64,000 nucleotides of DNA from Telopea speciosissima (Eukaryota > Streptophyta > Magnoliopsida > Proteales > Proteaceae): positions 32,525,501 through 32,589,500 of the forward strand of contig NC_057916.1 of the NCBI RefSeq assembly GCF_018873765.1. Direction: 5' to 3'. The notes beneath the pieces are model-generated. The model saw only the letters and a list, made by a program, of their open reading frames with translations. It did no database searches and was not told the origin of the DNA. Below are positions 34,301-46,140 of the stretch, piece after piece; position 1 is the stretch's first letter; each line of letters begins with the position of its first letter. A program made the position numbers and the translations under genes.

Positions 34301-36081
34301 ATCCCTTCTATGAAATCACTGTTTTGCTTTCAGGTTCTAAGTATCCTACATCAAATTTCTATTTTGAAAATTTTTGGGAGATTCACAAAAGTTTGTTAGA
34401 AGAGGTATCACATGGGCTTAGTTTTATGAGGCCAATGGCAATTGAAATGAAAAAGAAATTTGACAAATAGTGGAGGAACTATAGTCCAATTTTGACCATT
34501 GCCTTGGTGTTCGATCTTCGTTACAAACTTAGTTTTGTGACTTGGGCATTTGCTAAGCTTGCTCCTTTGGACCCAACTGGAATTGATATGGGAAACAATG
34601 TGAAATCTGCTTTGTATCAGCTTTTTAATGAATACAAGAGTATGAATGCAAGTGATTATGAGATTCCAGTACTGTTCACTCGTCCTGGGAAATCTAGAAC
34701 CAGAACTGTAAGTAAATTTTACATTTCTTGTAATTTTGATTTATTTTTTAAGTTGCAAGTTTCCATATTCATTGCTAATCTTATTAATGACTCATATTTT
34801 TCAATTTCTATAGGAATTTATGCAATCTGTGATTGCTGGGGCAGATAATGGAACTAAATCTCAACTAGATGTGTATCTAGATGAACCCAAGATTCCATTC
34901 AGTGATCATGATGATGAGTATGATGTGTTGGCTTTTTGGAAGGCGAATGAGTCAAGGTATCCAGATGTGGTTCGGATGGCTCGTGATGTCTTAGTTATAC
35001 CAGTTTCAACGGTTGCATCTGAGTCAGCTTTTAGCGTTGGGGGTCGTGTTATTGACAAATATCGGAGCAAACTACTACCTACCAACGCTGAAGCACTGAT
35101 ATGTCTTCGAGACTGGATGTTTGATATAGATTTCAGATGTAATTTTTCAATTTCCATTAAGTTATTTTTCATTTTTGCTTACTTTAGTTGCTAAATTACT
35201 ATCTTATATTCTTATGTATGTAGCTGAACATGTTGATGATCCCGTTGATGTGGACAACGCGCTAGGAAATGTGCTTGGACGGTTGCAGATTGAAAGGGAG
35301 ACCGGACACTGGTGAGCCTTCAGGTTATAATAGATAGAGAAGGATTTGCTCGAGCCTGTTGAAAAGGTAGTTTGCATTTGCACACATTTCACTATTTATT
35401 ATTTGATTCTTAAGAAAATATAACAATTGTTGATCTTTGGAGTTAAATATATATACTTTTTTTATTCTTGTGTGTGCAGGACATGTTATTTCACTTTTGG
35501 TCTCAACTCTCAAGTCTTATGTTGTGTTATCGTTCTTGAGGAATGAAGAACATAATTATTTTAAGGGAACATTAATTCTTAATGTTGAACTTTTAAGACT
35601 TTTAAGTGGATGTTCAATGTTGTATGGACTTTTAAATAAATGTTGCATGAATTTTTAAATGTTGAACTTTTAAAACTTTTAAGTGGATGTTCAATGTTGT
35701 ATGGACTTTTAAGTAAATGTTGCATGAATTTTTAAGTAGATGTTGCATGGACTTTTAAGTGGGTCACATCTTGTAATTGCATTTGAAAATCTTCTTGAGT
35801 TCCACTTCCATATGATATGAACTTTTATCTAATGTTCAAATGTTGTTCTTATAAGAGAAAGAAAAAAAAATAAGCACTTATCGAATCTTAGTAGTCATAT
35901 AAAATCGGTACCAAACCGAATCCAAACCGTTGTCATAAATCGAAATCGACCCAAAACCAAACCGCACCAAAACCGAAACCGCACCGAAACCGAACATTTC
36001 TTAATGGTTTGGTTTCGATTTGTATAAAAGTCACATCGAAATCGAAAAGCCCGAACCGAAACCGGCCCGTTGACACCCCTA
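31328..36081 (+). mobile_element. Full-length hAT (Ac-like) transposon, 4754 bp, with 8-bp duplication
   Basis: The termini are taggggtgtcaa and ttgacacccctа-type inverted ends (left at 31328, right ending 36081). The perfect 8-bp duplication gtttccag lies at 31320-31327 and 36082-36089. Both subterminal regions (31360-31530 and 35905-36065) are packed with ccgaac/ggttcgg motifs, likely transposase-binding repeats. A hexanucleotide-like ggcagc run at 31630-31690 lies in the presumed leader. The transposase gene has one frameshift and one stop, so the copy is non-autonomous. Confidence 0.92.
33056..35315 (+). pseudogene. hAT transposase gene (BED finger, hAT dimerisation domain), disabled
   Basis: Begins at ATG 33056 with an acidic N-terminus, then a BED zinc finger whose CxxC...H...C part is in another frame, so a small indel lies near 33275-33285. 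The frame continues with the hAT catalytic region (LTSDLWTS near 33657, RCCAHILNLIVQDGL near 33970) to an in-frame TAG at 34468-34470, then resumes. Intron 34708-34813 (GTAAGT...ATAG, phase 0) precedes the exon with the C-terminal hAT dimerisation domain (VLVIPVSTVASESAFSVGGR). A second intron, 35139-35223, leads to a last exon ending TGA at 35315. A further 5' intron before 33056 is likely. Such enzymes bind the TIRs and cut and paste the element. Confidence 0.85.
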
Positions 36082-36089
36082 GTTTCCAG

Positions 36090-36915
36090 GTACAACAAGA
36101 CTCCAACAACTTAATTGGTGCTCAAATTTTCTAAACTTATTGTCTATATCATTAATTAATCTTTTATAAATTTTAGTCTAAATGCATTTTTCCATGCGGG
36201 CAAAAAAGATTGAGAAGTCCACTTTGACATCTTTATTTTAAGGGATAAACCTGAAAAATAGGTGATGAAACCAAACTCATCGTGTCTCCTTAGCAAAGGT
36301 ATTGTATACCACCCTAGCGACAATCAGTCTATCATGATCAACTCTCCATGTGGCTCAAAATGGTGGACCATTTAGTTGTATATCACGAAACTATAAGATT
36401 ATTCCAAGTTACGTTATAATTTACCAAATTATTCAACTAATTTTTTCTTTAACTATATTACTCAAATAGAGATTTATATTAAAAAACCAAAAATACAAGC
36501 TAACATAGCGAGGCACCTGCATTGACATTCCCCTCTCCCCCTCCCCCACCTCCTTTGAATGATGAAGCATGCCACAATGGTTCACCAAAAAAAAAAAAAA
36601 GGGCCAAATTTTCCTTCGCTCATAAAAGACGGTTCACCCACCATCCTAGGGTTCCCAAACCCATCCTAAAATTTATAAAAAAAAAAAAAAAAAACTTATT
36701 ATTTTACACCATGATTTCTTCTTCTTGTACATACATTTTGCATTTGCTTAGCCACTTTAATTAATTGACACATTTTACTGGTCTCACAATCTCACTTCAT
36801 TGTAGCCATATCCCTTCCAAGAATGGGTTAAATTACCTTGATGAGGAGAATGCATGAGAACAGAGAGAGTTGGCAGCCATGTATATGTTCCACGTGCTTC
36901 TCTATAAATCAGAAG
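36090..36915. other. Intergenic, 3' flank of the lipase gene
   Basis: No gene is seen. Two poly-A runs (about 36587 and 36678) flank an inverted copy of the 17530-17590 repeat (cacccaccatcctagggtt, about 36636). Confidence 0.55.
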
Positions 36916-39900
36916 CTAAAACCAATTTGCGGATATATGATCATCGAGTTTTGGCCTTTCAGGTTGTACCCACCGTCCTTCATAGTTCCTCACCATCCCC
37001 TTGTTCTCGTCTTGCCTCCAAAAGGGTGGCACTAAATGGTGATCTTTCAAGAAATCAGCAGCTTTGTTCACTAGAGCGATGTCCCTTTTAGTTGAAAGCA
37101 CAAATCTCTTGCCTTTTCCATGGTACCTGTCACAATTTTCACAAGGAAATTAAAACTATTAAACTTCAATTGATGTGGTATAGAATATTCAAGAAGAAAA
37201 CTATATATGAAACTTCAATTCCACATAATCTGTTGCTCTATGAATGGGGTGAGCCAAATTCATTAGAAACTTGTCTACGGAGGGGTTAATGAAGAATGAG
37301 CTACCTATATTTGATCCACTTGCTGGATTCATTTATGTCTTGGACTGGATGTGAAATTAAGAAGGATAAGAATCTTTTTTAAGCACTTTTTATTTTTGAG
37401 AGAGAGAGAGAGAGTAAGAAAATTACAGAAATAATCTCATCTAAAAGAGGATTTAAATGATGTAGTGAAGGGCAAAGAAAAGAATTTACCATAATCGATT
37501 ATAACCGACTTGGTTACAAACAGATTTATCCATACGCGATAACAACTAAAAGTAAGTTTAAATCATGAAGGTGGGTTCTCAATCTACACTAGTTGGTGTA
37601 GAGAGTATCAATGGTAGCCTCGCAAGTTATTCTCAAATTACATGAGAGAATATATGATTGAATTTGGATCTGAAATTTGATGTGTGGCTAGATCACACAT
37701 GCCTAGATATATTTATATGGTTAAAATTGGTACACAACCTCTCAAGTGGCAAAAGCTTGACTGTTGGTGTATAGATAGTGTACAGAATCACCTTAATTAC
37801 TAGCATTACATACCTAAGGATTTTCTTTAGTATTATTTGATTATTTAATTATGTTGATTTTATAATGTTCTATTAACCAAATTAATTGACCTAGATTCAT
37901 GCCATTCCAATGATATTTAAAAAAGGATTAAAAAAAAAAAAAAGCATTGACTTTGAGTTAAAAAAAATAAAAAAGGGGAATGAAATATTTTTTTCTTTCT
38001 TAGTTGTGAGTAAAAAAAAATCCAACCTACAAAAAACATTTAGATATCAATTGAAAAGTGAAGTAGATTATTGATTTGATACTAAAGCATTATTCCTATT
38101 TATTTGTTAACATCTAAAAAACTCATTGAAATGTGAAGTAATATTTAATTATTAAGTAAATGATTTTTTAAATTAATTATACATTTGTTGTTTTTAATGG
38201 TTACACATTTGTACTTTTGTTTTCAATTTAAATTGTTTGTTCCTTGTGCGTTACATTTCTTTTGATTTTATATCAAATTATTCACATCCAACTAGATGGA
38301 ACTAAAATCTTTCTAAAATTTTAAGGAAAAAGAACCCTACATGGCGCCTAATGTCAAAAACAAAGGAGGCGAAATGACCTTCCTACCTCCATGAATGTAA
38401 AAATTTCACCCCTATTGATGCTCCACCGGACGCTATGATTGCCCATGCACTTATGTAAGGGCCACCTGACTAGGTAGAGAACCCTCTCCCAAAACGTTAT
38501 CCTCTCCCAAAACGTTATTAGATTTCACTTTATTCTTGATGCATGGCATGACTAGTATGAGTCGTTATCGTCTATGGTTCCCTGACCAGGGCGTTTCCCT
38601 AGTTCCTCTCACAAGAGGGGCGTGGGATCCACCCAGAGCTCCTGACCAAATAGTCTACCTAGGTGGGGTTCACCCTCCTCTTATGAGAGGAACTAGAGAA
38701 CCGCACTAGTCAAGGAACCGTACACGAAAAAAACTCTGATTAGTATAGGAGAAAATTTTTCTTCACGTCGCGTGAAGGAAGAAAACAATGGCTATCATTG
38801 GCCATAAATATTCGCCTGACTAGGTACAAGTGGTCGAAAATACCTTCCACTATTGGGCGATACTTTCTATGCACCATTAGCAACCCATCTGTCAAAAGAT
38901 TCTTCCATGACCGTGGGAGTAGGAAAACTGGTCACCTAATATAACACGAAACTTACACTAGAGTTTGGAGCTGTCAAAGTCAAAAACTATCACACAATTA
39001 GACCGTGACCTAGACCTGTTTCCTTGTCCATTGCATATGATGCTTATACGGCATCGATCTCCATCTTGACATCATAATATACATCTTTACACTTATGGCT
39101 TTGAGCTATGGACTGGTTTTTCGTTTACAAATTGTAACTTACACTCTTCTAACAAGTCAGAGAAAACATGAGAAAGCACGCCATGAGACAACCCTTTAAA
39201 AATTTAAAAAAAACAAAAAACAAAAAGATGGCATGCCATTGGGGGCACGTTCGTTTATGGACATGCTTTCCCAGTGATAACTGGTAAGAATCACAGTGGA
39301 TCAACGGAGTGATGTAACTCTTCTTAACGGAAGAAGTTTCCTAAACAACCTCCTTTGGCAACCTAAGGCTATGTTTGATAAGTCAAAAAATGGGCTGAAA
39401 AGAAAGAAAAATAATAATAATAACAAGACATAAAAATTTAGGGGTGCAAGTTTGGCCCTGACGTCTCGAACAAGGCCTGGGTTGAGATACCTTGGCCCTG
39501 AGGACGGGTCAAGATTGAGAATTTTCGGTCTTGAGTTAGGGCCGGGTTGGATCAGGGTTGAGGCCTCGAGCTGAGCCTGACCCAGCGAAACTCGATTATT
39601 TCTTCTTCTTCATTTTCTTTCCTCTTATTTTTTTTTTCCCTCTTTTATCTTCCCAGCTTGGCCAGCGGCCAGCCCATGCATCTCCCTTCCCCCCATTGTC
39701 AAGGCTAATCAAGGTCAACCCGGCCTGACCCTAAAGGCGAGTCAGGGTTGGATTTTTCTGGCCCTGAGTCAAGGTCGGGCTAGGCCTAACTTGGGCCCAA
39801 CTAAGAATATTCAAGGTTGTGTTGGGGATTCGGCCCAACTTGACCTTGTTGCAACCGGATTTTTATCCGCTACTGTACTCATCGTGCGACGCTAAAGGTG

Positions 39901-41526
39901 CCATGTGTGCCATGTGGGGCCTGCTGTGCACACATGGCACCTGTAACGCCGCACGATGAGTACAGGAACGCTGCAGTTACAGCAACAGATAATGATCCTT
40001 TGCAACCCTAACACAAATCATAATCACACAATGATAGATTTATGTATCTCTCTCTCTCTCCTCAAATTCAACAAAATTTGAAATTTTTTCTTTTCGTTTC
40101 TTTTCCATCCATTTCTTGCCAACCAATCATAGCCTAAGTTATTTTCCAGGTAAAAAATGCAGAAGTACCAAAAAGTTCTAATGGTAAGAGTGAAAAGACT
40201 GACTAACCCGTCGAGCAAATGCAGATGAGCCTCCAAGTTATGGAAATTGGTAGGGTCATTGGTGTCCTTCAAGAAAGGAGAGTTCTTATGATCAAGAGCT
40301 AACTCGACTCCCACGTGCGAGTAACACCACGGTAACCCATCCGCCATCTTCTGCAGGAACTCTGGCACGTGCTCATTAAAAAACAGACCAGGAACCTTTG
40401 TCACAGTATCGTGAACGTTCACCACCCTCAACACCTTCACCCCCAAACCCTCAAGCCGTTCCTTGAACCGTAAGTTTCCAACCCTGGGCCCAGAGAAAGA
40501 GAACACATTAACCGGTACAGATCGACCGTCCTCCGTCAGATTTAATCCGGTTTCCACGATGTCGTACGCACTCAATACCGCCAGTGCAGCACCCAAACTA
40601 TGCCCTGTGATAGTGATGCTCAGTTCTTCGTTTGGGTACTGTTGGATCAATCTTCTCACCTCCGTCAAGATCTGTTCTCTTGCAGAGTACTTACAGAACC
40701 GGCAATTCTTGTTCTTGTCAGTGTAGACATCAAGGAATCCCGATTCGACCTTGACCGACGGATCGGGACAAGGAATCTTATCGGATGAGACTGGTCTGAG
40801 ATAATCCATGAGATCGGCGATCCATTCAAGCCGTGTCACCGTTCCTCTCCAGGCGATAGTTATGTCGCGACGCCCTAGCCGTACTGAGGTTTCGTCGTTG
40901 GAAACAGCAACGTATCCGATCCAGTTAGCGTTACGAGACCAGACCTTTGGCCACCGTGAGGTCATGAAGAAATTTGGGAGATTAATGTTGGAAGTTGCGT
41001 AGATGTAGCGAGACACTTCGTAACCCAAACTCGTCATTCCAAGGCGTTCGAAGAACCTACGACGATTGAATCTGCAACTACCACAGTACTTGGAGAAAGG
41101 ATCGAAATCGAAACCATCGTAACAGGCTTGAGCCATCTCACCATATCGTATCAGTTCGAAACGCAGGAGTGGATCCATAGGATCAAGCATTCCAATCCAA
41201 TCGTCCTCGCCGTGGATCTTACGCCAACTCTCTGCAATTCTCCTCTCATTATTATCACTCTCTGTTTTAGCTCTCATCTCCTCTTCAATTTCTTCCATCT
41301 CTTGTTCTTCTTCGATATTGAGATCGGTGATGATCGACGCCATGAACTCATTTCTCTCAGACAGGACACGAGTGATTACTTTTCTTCTTGTTGCAAGCTT
41401 TAATATCTCCAACTCTGCTTGAGACTTCTGACAGAGGAGTGGCGGTGGAGCTGGTTTTTTGGATGGGAATGCAATGGAGACTTGTCCCTTGAGGGAAGAA
41501 ACCATCACCGGGAGAGGGATGGCCAT
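36916..41526 (-). CDS. DAD1-like lipase, phospholipase A1-Igamma type, plastid-targeted
   Basis: Exon 1 is 41526-40208 and exon 2 is 37126-36916, giving 509 residues, normal for the family. The intron (40207-37127) has donor GTTAGT and acceptor GACAG, and splits a glycine codon after HLHLLDG. The N-terminus (1-60) is basic and Ser/Pro-bearing, like a transit peptide, followed by a Glu-rich coiled segment (72-92). The lipase class 3 core holds the GHSLG nucleophile elbow at 308-312 (S310), D373 in NVHDTV and the conserved His in EAHLHLL (434-436). Exon 2 supplies the conserved end (LVPPFWRQDENKGMV, PERPKLDDH). Family enzymes release fatty acids from plastid galactolipids and phospholipids, a step that can feed jasmonate synthesis. 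Without the distant exon 2 the protein would read into intron sequence. Confidence 0.92.
38568..38727. repeat. Foldback hairpin in the lipase intron, about 160 bp
   Basis: The left arm (tatggttccctgaccagg, ctagttcctctcacaagagg) pairs with the right arm (ctcttatgagaggaactag, actagtcaaggaaccgta). No coding capacity. A clear target duplication was not found. Confidence 0.7.
39439..39865. mobile_element. Non-autonomous hAT-like element, degenerate right end
   Basis: It starts taggggtgcaagtttggccc and ends near cttgttgcaacc, with gggccggg/ggcccgacc-type subterminal repeats like those at 28422 and 46141. The right end and target duplication are not clear. Confidence 0.5.
39870..39968. repeat. Hairpin in the lipase intron, about 99 bp
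   Basis: The left arm ctgtactcatcgtgcg and aggtgccatgtgtgcca pair with tgcacacatggcacct and cgcacgatgagtacag. The near-complete pairing with a short GC-rich loop resembles a small-RNA precursor or a foldback MITE. Confidence 0.68.
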
Positions 41527-41990
41527 TGAAGATGGAAGTTCGAAGCTGAAAGCTGTGGAGAATTAATTAATGGAGATCGAATAAAGAAATATTAGAGCTG
41601 ATCAGCCTTGGGCCTTGGGCTTCGTGGTTGGAATTTTTCAGAAAAATGATATAATGGCTTTTGGCATATGTGCTTTTAAAATTGGAAATGCTTAGTTGTA
41701 AAGTGATCCATTTATATGCGACATTCTTCTAATATCTTACCGTGGGGACCACCAAAAATTATTTTTTAAAAGAAATGAGAGAAAATTCCATAGAATGTCA
41801 TGGTCCTGGCCCTCAGGGAGTTAGGAGTTGGGGGCTTATATAACATGCACCGTAAACCTAGGATTAAAGAGTTGAAAATTTCTCAAGTAGAGATCACTCC
41901 TGAATCAGACGGATAAGATTATCTTATCATACTCAGAAGCTATCTAATACCACCAATAGGATTAGTTTCACAAATGAATCTTGATCCAGT
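41527..41990. promoter_or_regulatory. Lipase promoter region
   Basis: This is the 5' flank of the lipase gene (minus strand). No convincing TATA box or named element was identified. Nothing else is seen. Confidence 0.4.
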
Positions 41991-42827
41991 GAACAAATAA
42001 TATGTGTAAGTTTAGACGCCATGTCTGTGACGTTACACAGCTTCAACTTTTTTTTATTGGAACCTTCCAGTTTGCTGTTGGGAACATATGGAATTAGGAA
42101 TCACATCTGATCCACGTGCAAATTTTTATTGGGAAAAACTTCCCCACAACGCTAATGAAATTTTTCCTTCACATCGTTTTTTTTAACTATACAAGCGGGG
42201 GCAGGTCCAACTGGTCGTGTCTTCCCCGTTGGAATGTAGGACGTCCAATTTGACAAGTTTTGTGTGTAGGTCTATTCTTTCTGTTTCCCATGATATTCCA
42301 GGGTTGTTCATCATAAATTAGTGGTGGTGCCATGGAAGTTTCAATAATTCACTCAAGCCGTGTGTAATTTTGAGAAAAATTTTCCCGCGACGCTAGTTCA
42401 ATTTTCTTTTCATATTTTTTATTTTTTTTTAATTAATTTTGTTTTTTTCCTCTAAATATGTTGGTCTCATATAAATGATACATTTTTCACAAAGCTATTG
42501 GTGTAATGTATAGATTCTTTCTTATAGTGACAGCATGGTAATTACATTTTTTCTATTTTATTTTGAGAAAATAATAATAAAAAAATAACTCATCTTAAGG
42601 CATAGAAAAGTCATTTTAAAGGAGAAAATAAGAGAGATAGACACAAGGGACGTGCTAACATAGAGTACTCCTTTCCAACAGAAAATAATTTTTCAATTTT
42701 TTATTTTTTGTGTTTTGTTTTTTGGTATAATAGGCTGGTTTTTAGTCAACTCATTTAGTTTACACATGACTCAATTACGTTAAATTGACTTATAACACAT
42801 GGCCTCTCATGGCCTAATTTGACCAAT

Positions 42828-43003
42828 ATGGATCCTCTACGGCCGGGCAGTCGAACAGCGCTAATGTGCGGCCTCACATAAGTAGAACGTGGATCCCACC
42901 CGACAAGGTGCTTGAGCAGTGGGTGGGGCAGTCATCTTGTCACTGCCTATGTGAGGCCGCACACTGATCGCTCAACTGCCCTGACGTAGAGGACCGGATC
43001 ACA
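42828..43003. repeat. Foldback element, about 176 bp
   Basis: The arms atggatcctctac and gtagaggaccggatcacat pair, as do ccgggcagtcgaacagcg with cgatcgctcaactgccc and gtgcggcctcacata with tatgtgaggccgcac. It is absent from the duplicated copy near 45660-45710. Confidence 0.72.
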
Positions 43004-43389
43004 TACGATCCCTAATGTGACAGATGCTCTAAAGCTTCTCGAATTATTCTTCTTTTTTTTTGCTCTCTCTTTCTTTTCTTTTACCACTAGGTGGTAAATT
43101 AACAATTTATTATATGGAATTATGAATCACATATGATACACGTGAAATCTTTTATATATTTTTTATTAAATAAGACTTTAGTATCATAGTCAACTTCAGT
43201 TAGAGGAATAAGACTTAGTTTTTTTGTTTTTTTTTTAATTTTATTTTTTGGGTAAAGGATTAAGACTTAGCTGAATTAAGTAAAAAAACACTGCCTCATT
43301 TGGTTCACTTCATACAGCCACACTCATGAATAACGCCAAGTCTGTGACGTTATAAAGCCTCATCCGGATTTTTAAGTTTAGACGCCTAT

Positions 43390-43804
43390 GTCCCCTGAAG
43401 AGTTCCTAAAGAATCCCCTTGTACCTTCAGATTCGGGAGAACCAAGAGAAGATCCATCAATATTAATTTTGGCGAAGTTGATAGGATGTTGCCAAGCAAT
43501 GAGAATGCAATGAGCAAAGTTGTTAGGCAAGAAAAGCCACCGAATTGGAAGTGATCCAGGAGAATATCCTTGAAAAAGACATCATTAAAAACAATCCAAA
43601 TATGCCAAAGAACGGCCAGCCATCAGTTTGTCATCTATTAAGAAAGAAGAAGGCAATCCAATCGTCCATCGAAAGAGAATGGCAAACTTTATTTTCAAAC
43701 TCGAGAAGACACTAGAACAAAGAGGAATAAGGGCATCTGAAAAAGAGATGATCAATATCAACTGTAGATGAGCAAAAGGGGTAAAGTGTGTTTATGTGGA
43801 AACC
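43390..43804 (-). pseudogene. LINE remnant: zinc-binding RT end and RNase H start
   Basis: Minus-strand translation gives TLYPFCSSTVDIDHLFFRCPYS, the zf-RVT pattern found after LINE reverse transcriptase, then a HIWIVFNDVFF-type stretch and, near 43440-43480, DGSSLGSPES, as at the start of a LINE RNase H domain. Stops and frame changes make it non-functional. The same sequence recurs, shorter, at 45800-46050. Confidence 0.65.
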
Positions 43805-43813
43805 CCACCCTAG

Positions 43814-44002
43814 AGCTCCTAGATCCTCTACTGCCGAGCTATCCGGTAGGATTGTGCTGCCTAGACACTGTGAGGCACGTAATGATCGCCTTACCCTCAC
43901 TCGGGCAAGGCACTCAGGCAAGGGTAAAACGATCATTACACGCCTCACTGTGTCTAGGCAGTACGATTCTACCAAGCAGCTTAGCAGTAGAGGATCCAAA
44001 TT
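43814..44002. mobile_element. Foldback element inserted in the LINE remnant, 189 bp
   Basis: The arms gatcctctactgccgagct and agcagcttagcagtagaggatc pair, as do tgcctagacactgtgagg and cctcactgtgtctaggca, around an inner gtaatgatcgc/cgatcattac. The likely duplication is ccaccctag (43805-43813) and gcattttag (44003-44011), 6 of 9 bases. The homologous site at about 45921-45929 reads ccattctag without the element, an empty site. Confidence 0.78.
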
Positions 44003-44260
44003 GCATTTTAGATGGGGAAGCCGGGTCTAGAAGCAATTTTTAAACAATATGCTTAATTTTAGGAGTTGCTTAAAGGTGCCAAATTTGCTGTCAAAAGGGA
44101 TTTCATATGCGACGTTGAAAGATTGGGAAAAATTATAAAAACTGACAAAACCGAAAAGATACCATTAGATGTAGGATGCCAAATATGAGAATCATCTCTC
44201 TAATGTCAAAGGAATGGGGAGAGAGAGAATAGCTTTAGTCATTTCTGGCGGCCACCAATG

Positions 44261-45159
44261 CCTTCCTTTTCCTCTCCTTGGTCTGTTAACTATTTTTCAT
44301 ATCATCAACGGTATAACAATGGGCTAAGGGTGTCAAAGTGGAATTGAAATCGAATACTCAAATTGGAATCTACCATTTACGATCAAATCGAACTGCTCCG
44401 CATAAAAATGATTCAATTTTGATTTAATAAGTTCTCTTTCCGGTTCGATTTTGACTTACATCGTAAAATCGACGGTTCTAAATTAAATAGGAATAAGAAA
44501 AATTAAATAGAAACTGGTACCTCTTACTTTAATACTAGCTCACGCATTAATAGGGTTAATTAATAAAATAAGTATAATATCTTCTTCTTTTTTTTTGGAT
44601 GAGAAATAAGTATAATATCTTGGGACTAACTATATATATATATATGTTCGAGTATGATTTGATAATGATGGATCGTGTTAAAATTGATTAACAAAACCCT
44701 ACCTGCTAATAGAATAAATAGTTTGATTATTATGTGAAAATGGATAATAAAAATAAAAAAAAAGGAACAAGAAAAGAAAAGAATAAGTGAAGATGGAATG
44801 ATTTTTTTTATCATATAGGTGTGGGAAATAGGATGAGTTGGGGAGATCGGAAGAGAATGGAGAACACTAGAATAAATAAGGTTTGAGAAGCTAAGTTTGT
44901 TTTTATTATCATTTCTCAAAACTAGCACTACAAATCGATTTGGGTCAGCCTCTTCTTTGGGTCAGGACACATGGCATCTCGGGACTAGCCCATGTATTTT
45001 TGGTTTATCACCAATTATACTTTCTACTTTGGATCAAAACTTATTATTCAGAATAATGATAAATTTGTCCTTTCACAATTTTACAAAATGGTTTGTATTT
45101 TTGATTCTATATTAAATGATGTTGAATTTTCAAATATTAATTCAAATGATTTTTAGTAG
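44261..45159. other. Intergenic, AT-rich
   Basis: No gene is seen. A possible degraded hAT end (aagggtgtcaaagtgg) is at about 44326. An AT microsatellite lies at about 44632-44645. Confidence 0.45.
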
Positions 45160-46060
45160 AAATGTGCTCCAATTAACGCCATGTCTGTGACGTTATACTG
45201 CCTTACCTTTTTACTGGAATCTTCGAGTTAACTGATGGGAAAATATGGAATTAGAAATCACATATGATCGATCAATGTGAATGTTTTTTTAGAGAAAAAC
45301 TTCTCCACGATGCTATTGCAATTTCCCCTTCATATCGTTTTTTTATATCTTTCTCTACGCGGCAGGTCCAACTTGTCGTGTCTTTCTCGTTGAAACGTGG
45401 GAAGTTCATTTTGAAAAATTGTAGTGTGAAATTGTGTATAGATCCACTCTGTTTGCTTCCCATGACATTCCCAAATTGCTCATCACAAATTGGAGGTGGT
45501 GTCATGGAAGTTTCGGCGATCCACTCGAGCAGTGTGTAATTTTGGAAAAAAACTTCCCCATGACACTAGTGCAATTTTCTTTTGTTATCATTTTATTATT
45601 ATTATTTTTTTTCTTCCTCTAACTATGTTGATTTCATATGAATGATACATTTTTCACACAGCTATTAGTGTGACATGTACATTTTTCCTCTCTTTTATAT
45701 ATTTTTGTTAAATTAGACTTTCATATCATAGTAAAATTCAGTTAATTAGAGAAATAAGACTTTAGCTTTTATTTATTTATTTATTTATTTTGGTAAATAA
45801 ATAAGACTTGGGCAAGAAAAGCCATTGAATGAGCAGTGCGGAGAACATTCCTGAAAGAGGCATCATTAAAGGCAATCCAAGTATGCCACAGAAAGCGGCA
45901 AAGTGTGTTTATGTGGAAGCCCCATTCTAGATGGGGAACCCTGGTTGTCTGGAAGCAATTTCCAAACAATGTGTTTTAAGATGCCAAATATAAGAATCAT
46001 GTCTCTCATGTCAAAGAAATAGGGACACAGAGAATAGCTTGAATCAATAATGGGGGTAAA
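45160..46060. repeat. Segmental duplication, copy B (partner 42000-44260)
   Basis: This is the shorter, foldback-free copy. Its right part (45800-46050) has the LINE-derived minus-strand stretch ending with a HIWIAFNDASFRNV-like sequence. It preserves the pre-insertion state of the 43814 foldback. Confidence 0.7.
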
Positions 46061-46140
46061 GGTGTTTTACACGTTCCACTTGGAAAGCCTTGGCTAAACG
46101 GCTCCTAAAAGTTTGCTTGTAGGTAATGGAGAGTTAGATC

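Larger units (their letters stand above)
37127..40207 (-). other. Lipase intron, 3.1 kb, repeat-filled
   Basis: GT-AG intron in phase 2. It holds an AT-rich left half (with a GA microsatellite at about 37398-37414), a foldback at 38568-38727, a non-autonomous hAT-like element at 39439-39865 and a hairpin at 39870-39968. Its length is far above a typical plant intron, owing to these insertions. Confidence 0.85.
42000..44260. repeat. Segmental duplication, copy A (partner 45160-46060)
   Basis: Shared markers in the same order: gccatgtctgtgacgtta, catatggaattag, the ggtccaact-gtcgtgtctt block, catggaagttt, gtgtgtaatttt, aatgatacatttttcaca, and LINE-derived tgtgtttatgtggaa and aagcaattt-aaacaat. 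Copy A is longer through extra sequence at about 42520-43140 and the foldback at 43814-44002. A third short trace of the first motif is at 43332. Confidence 0.72.
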
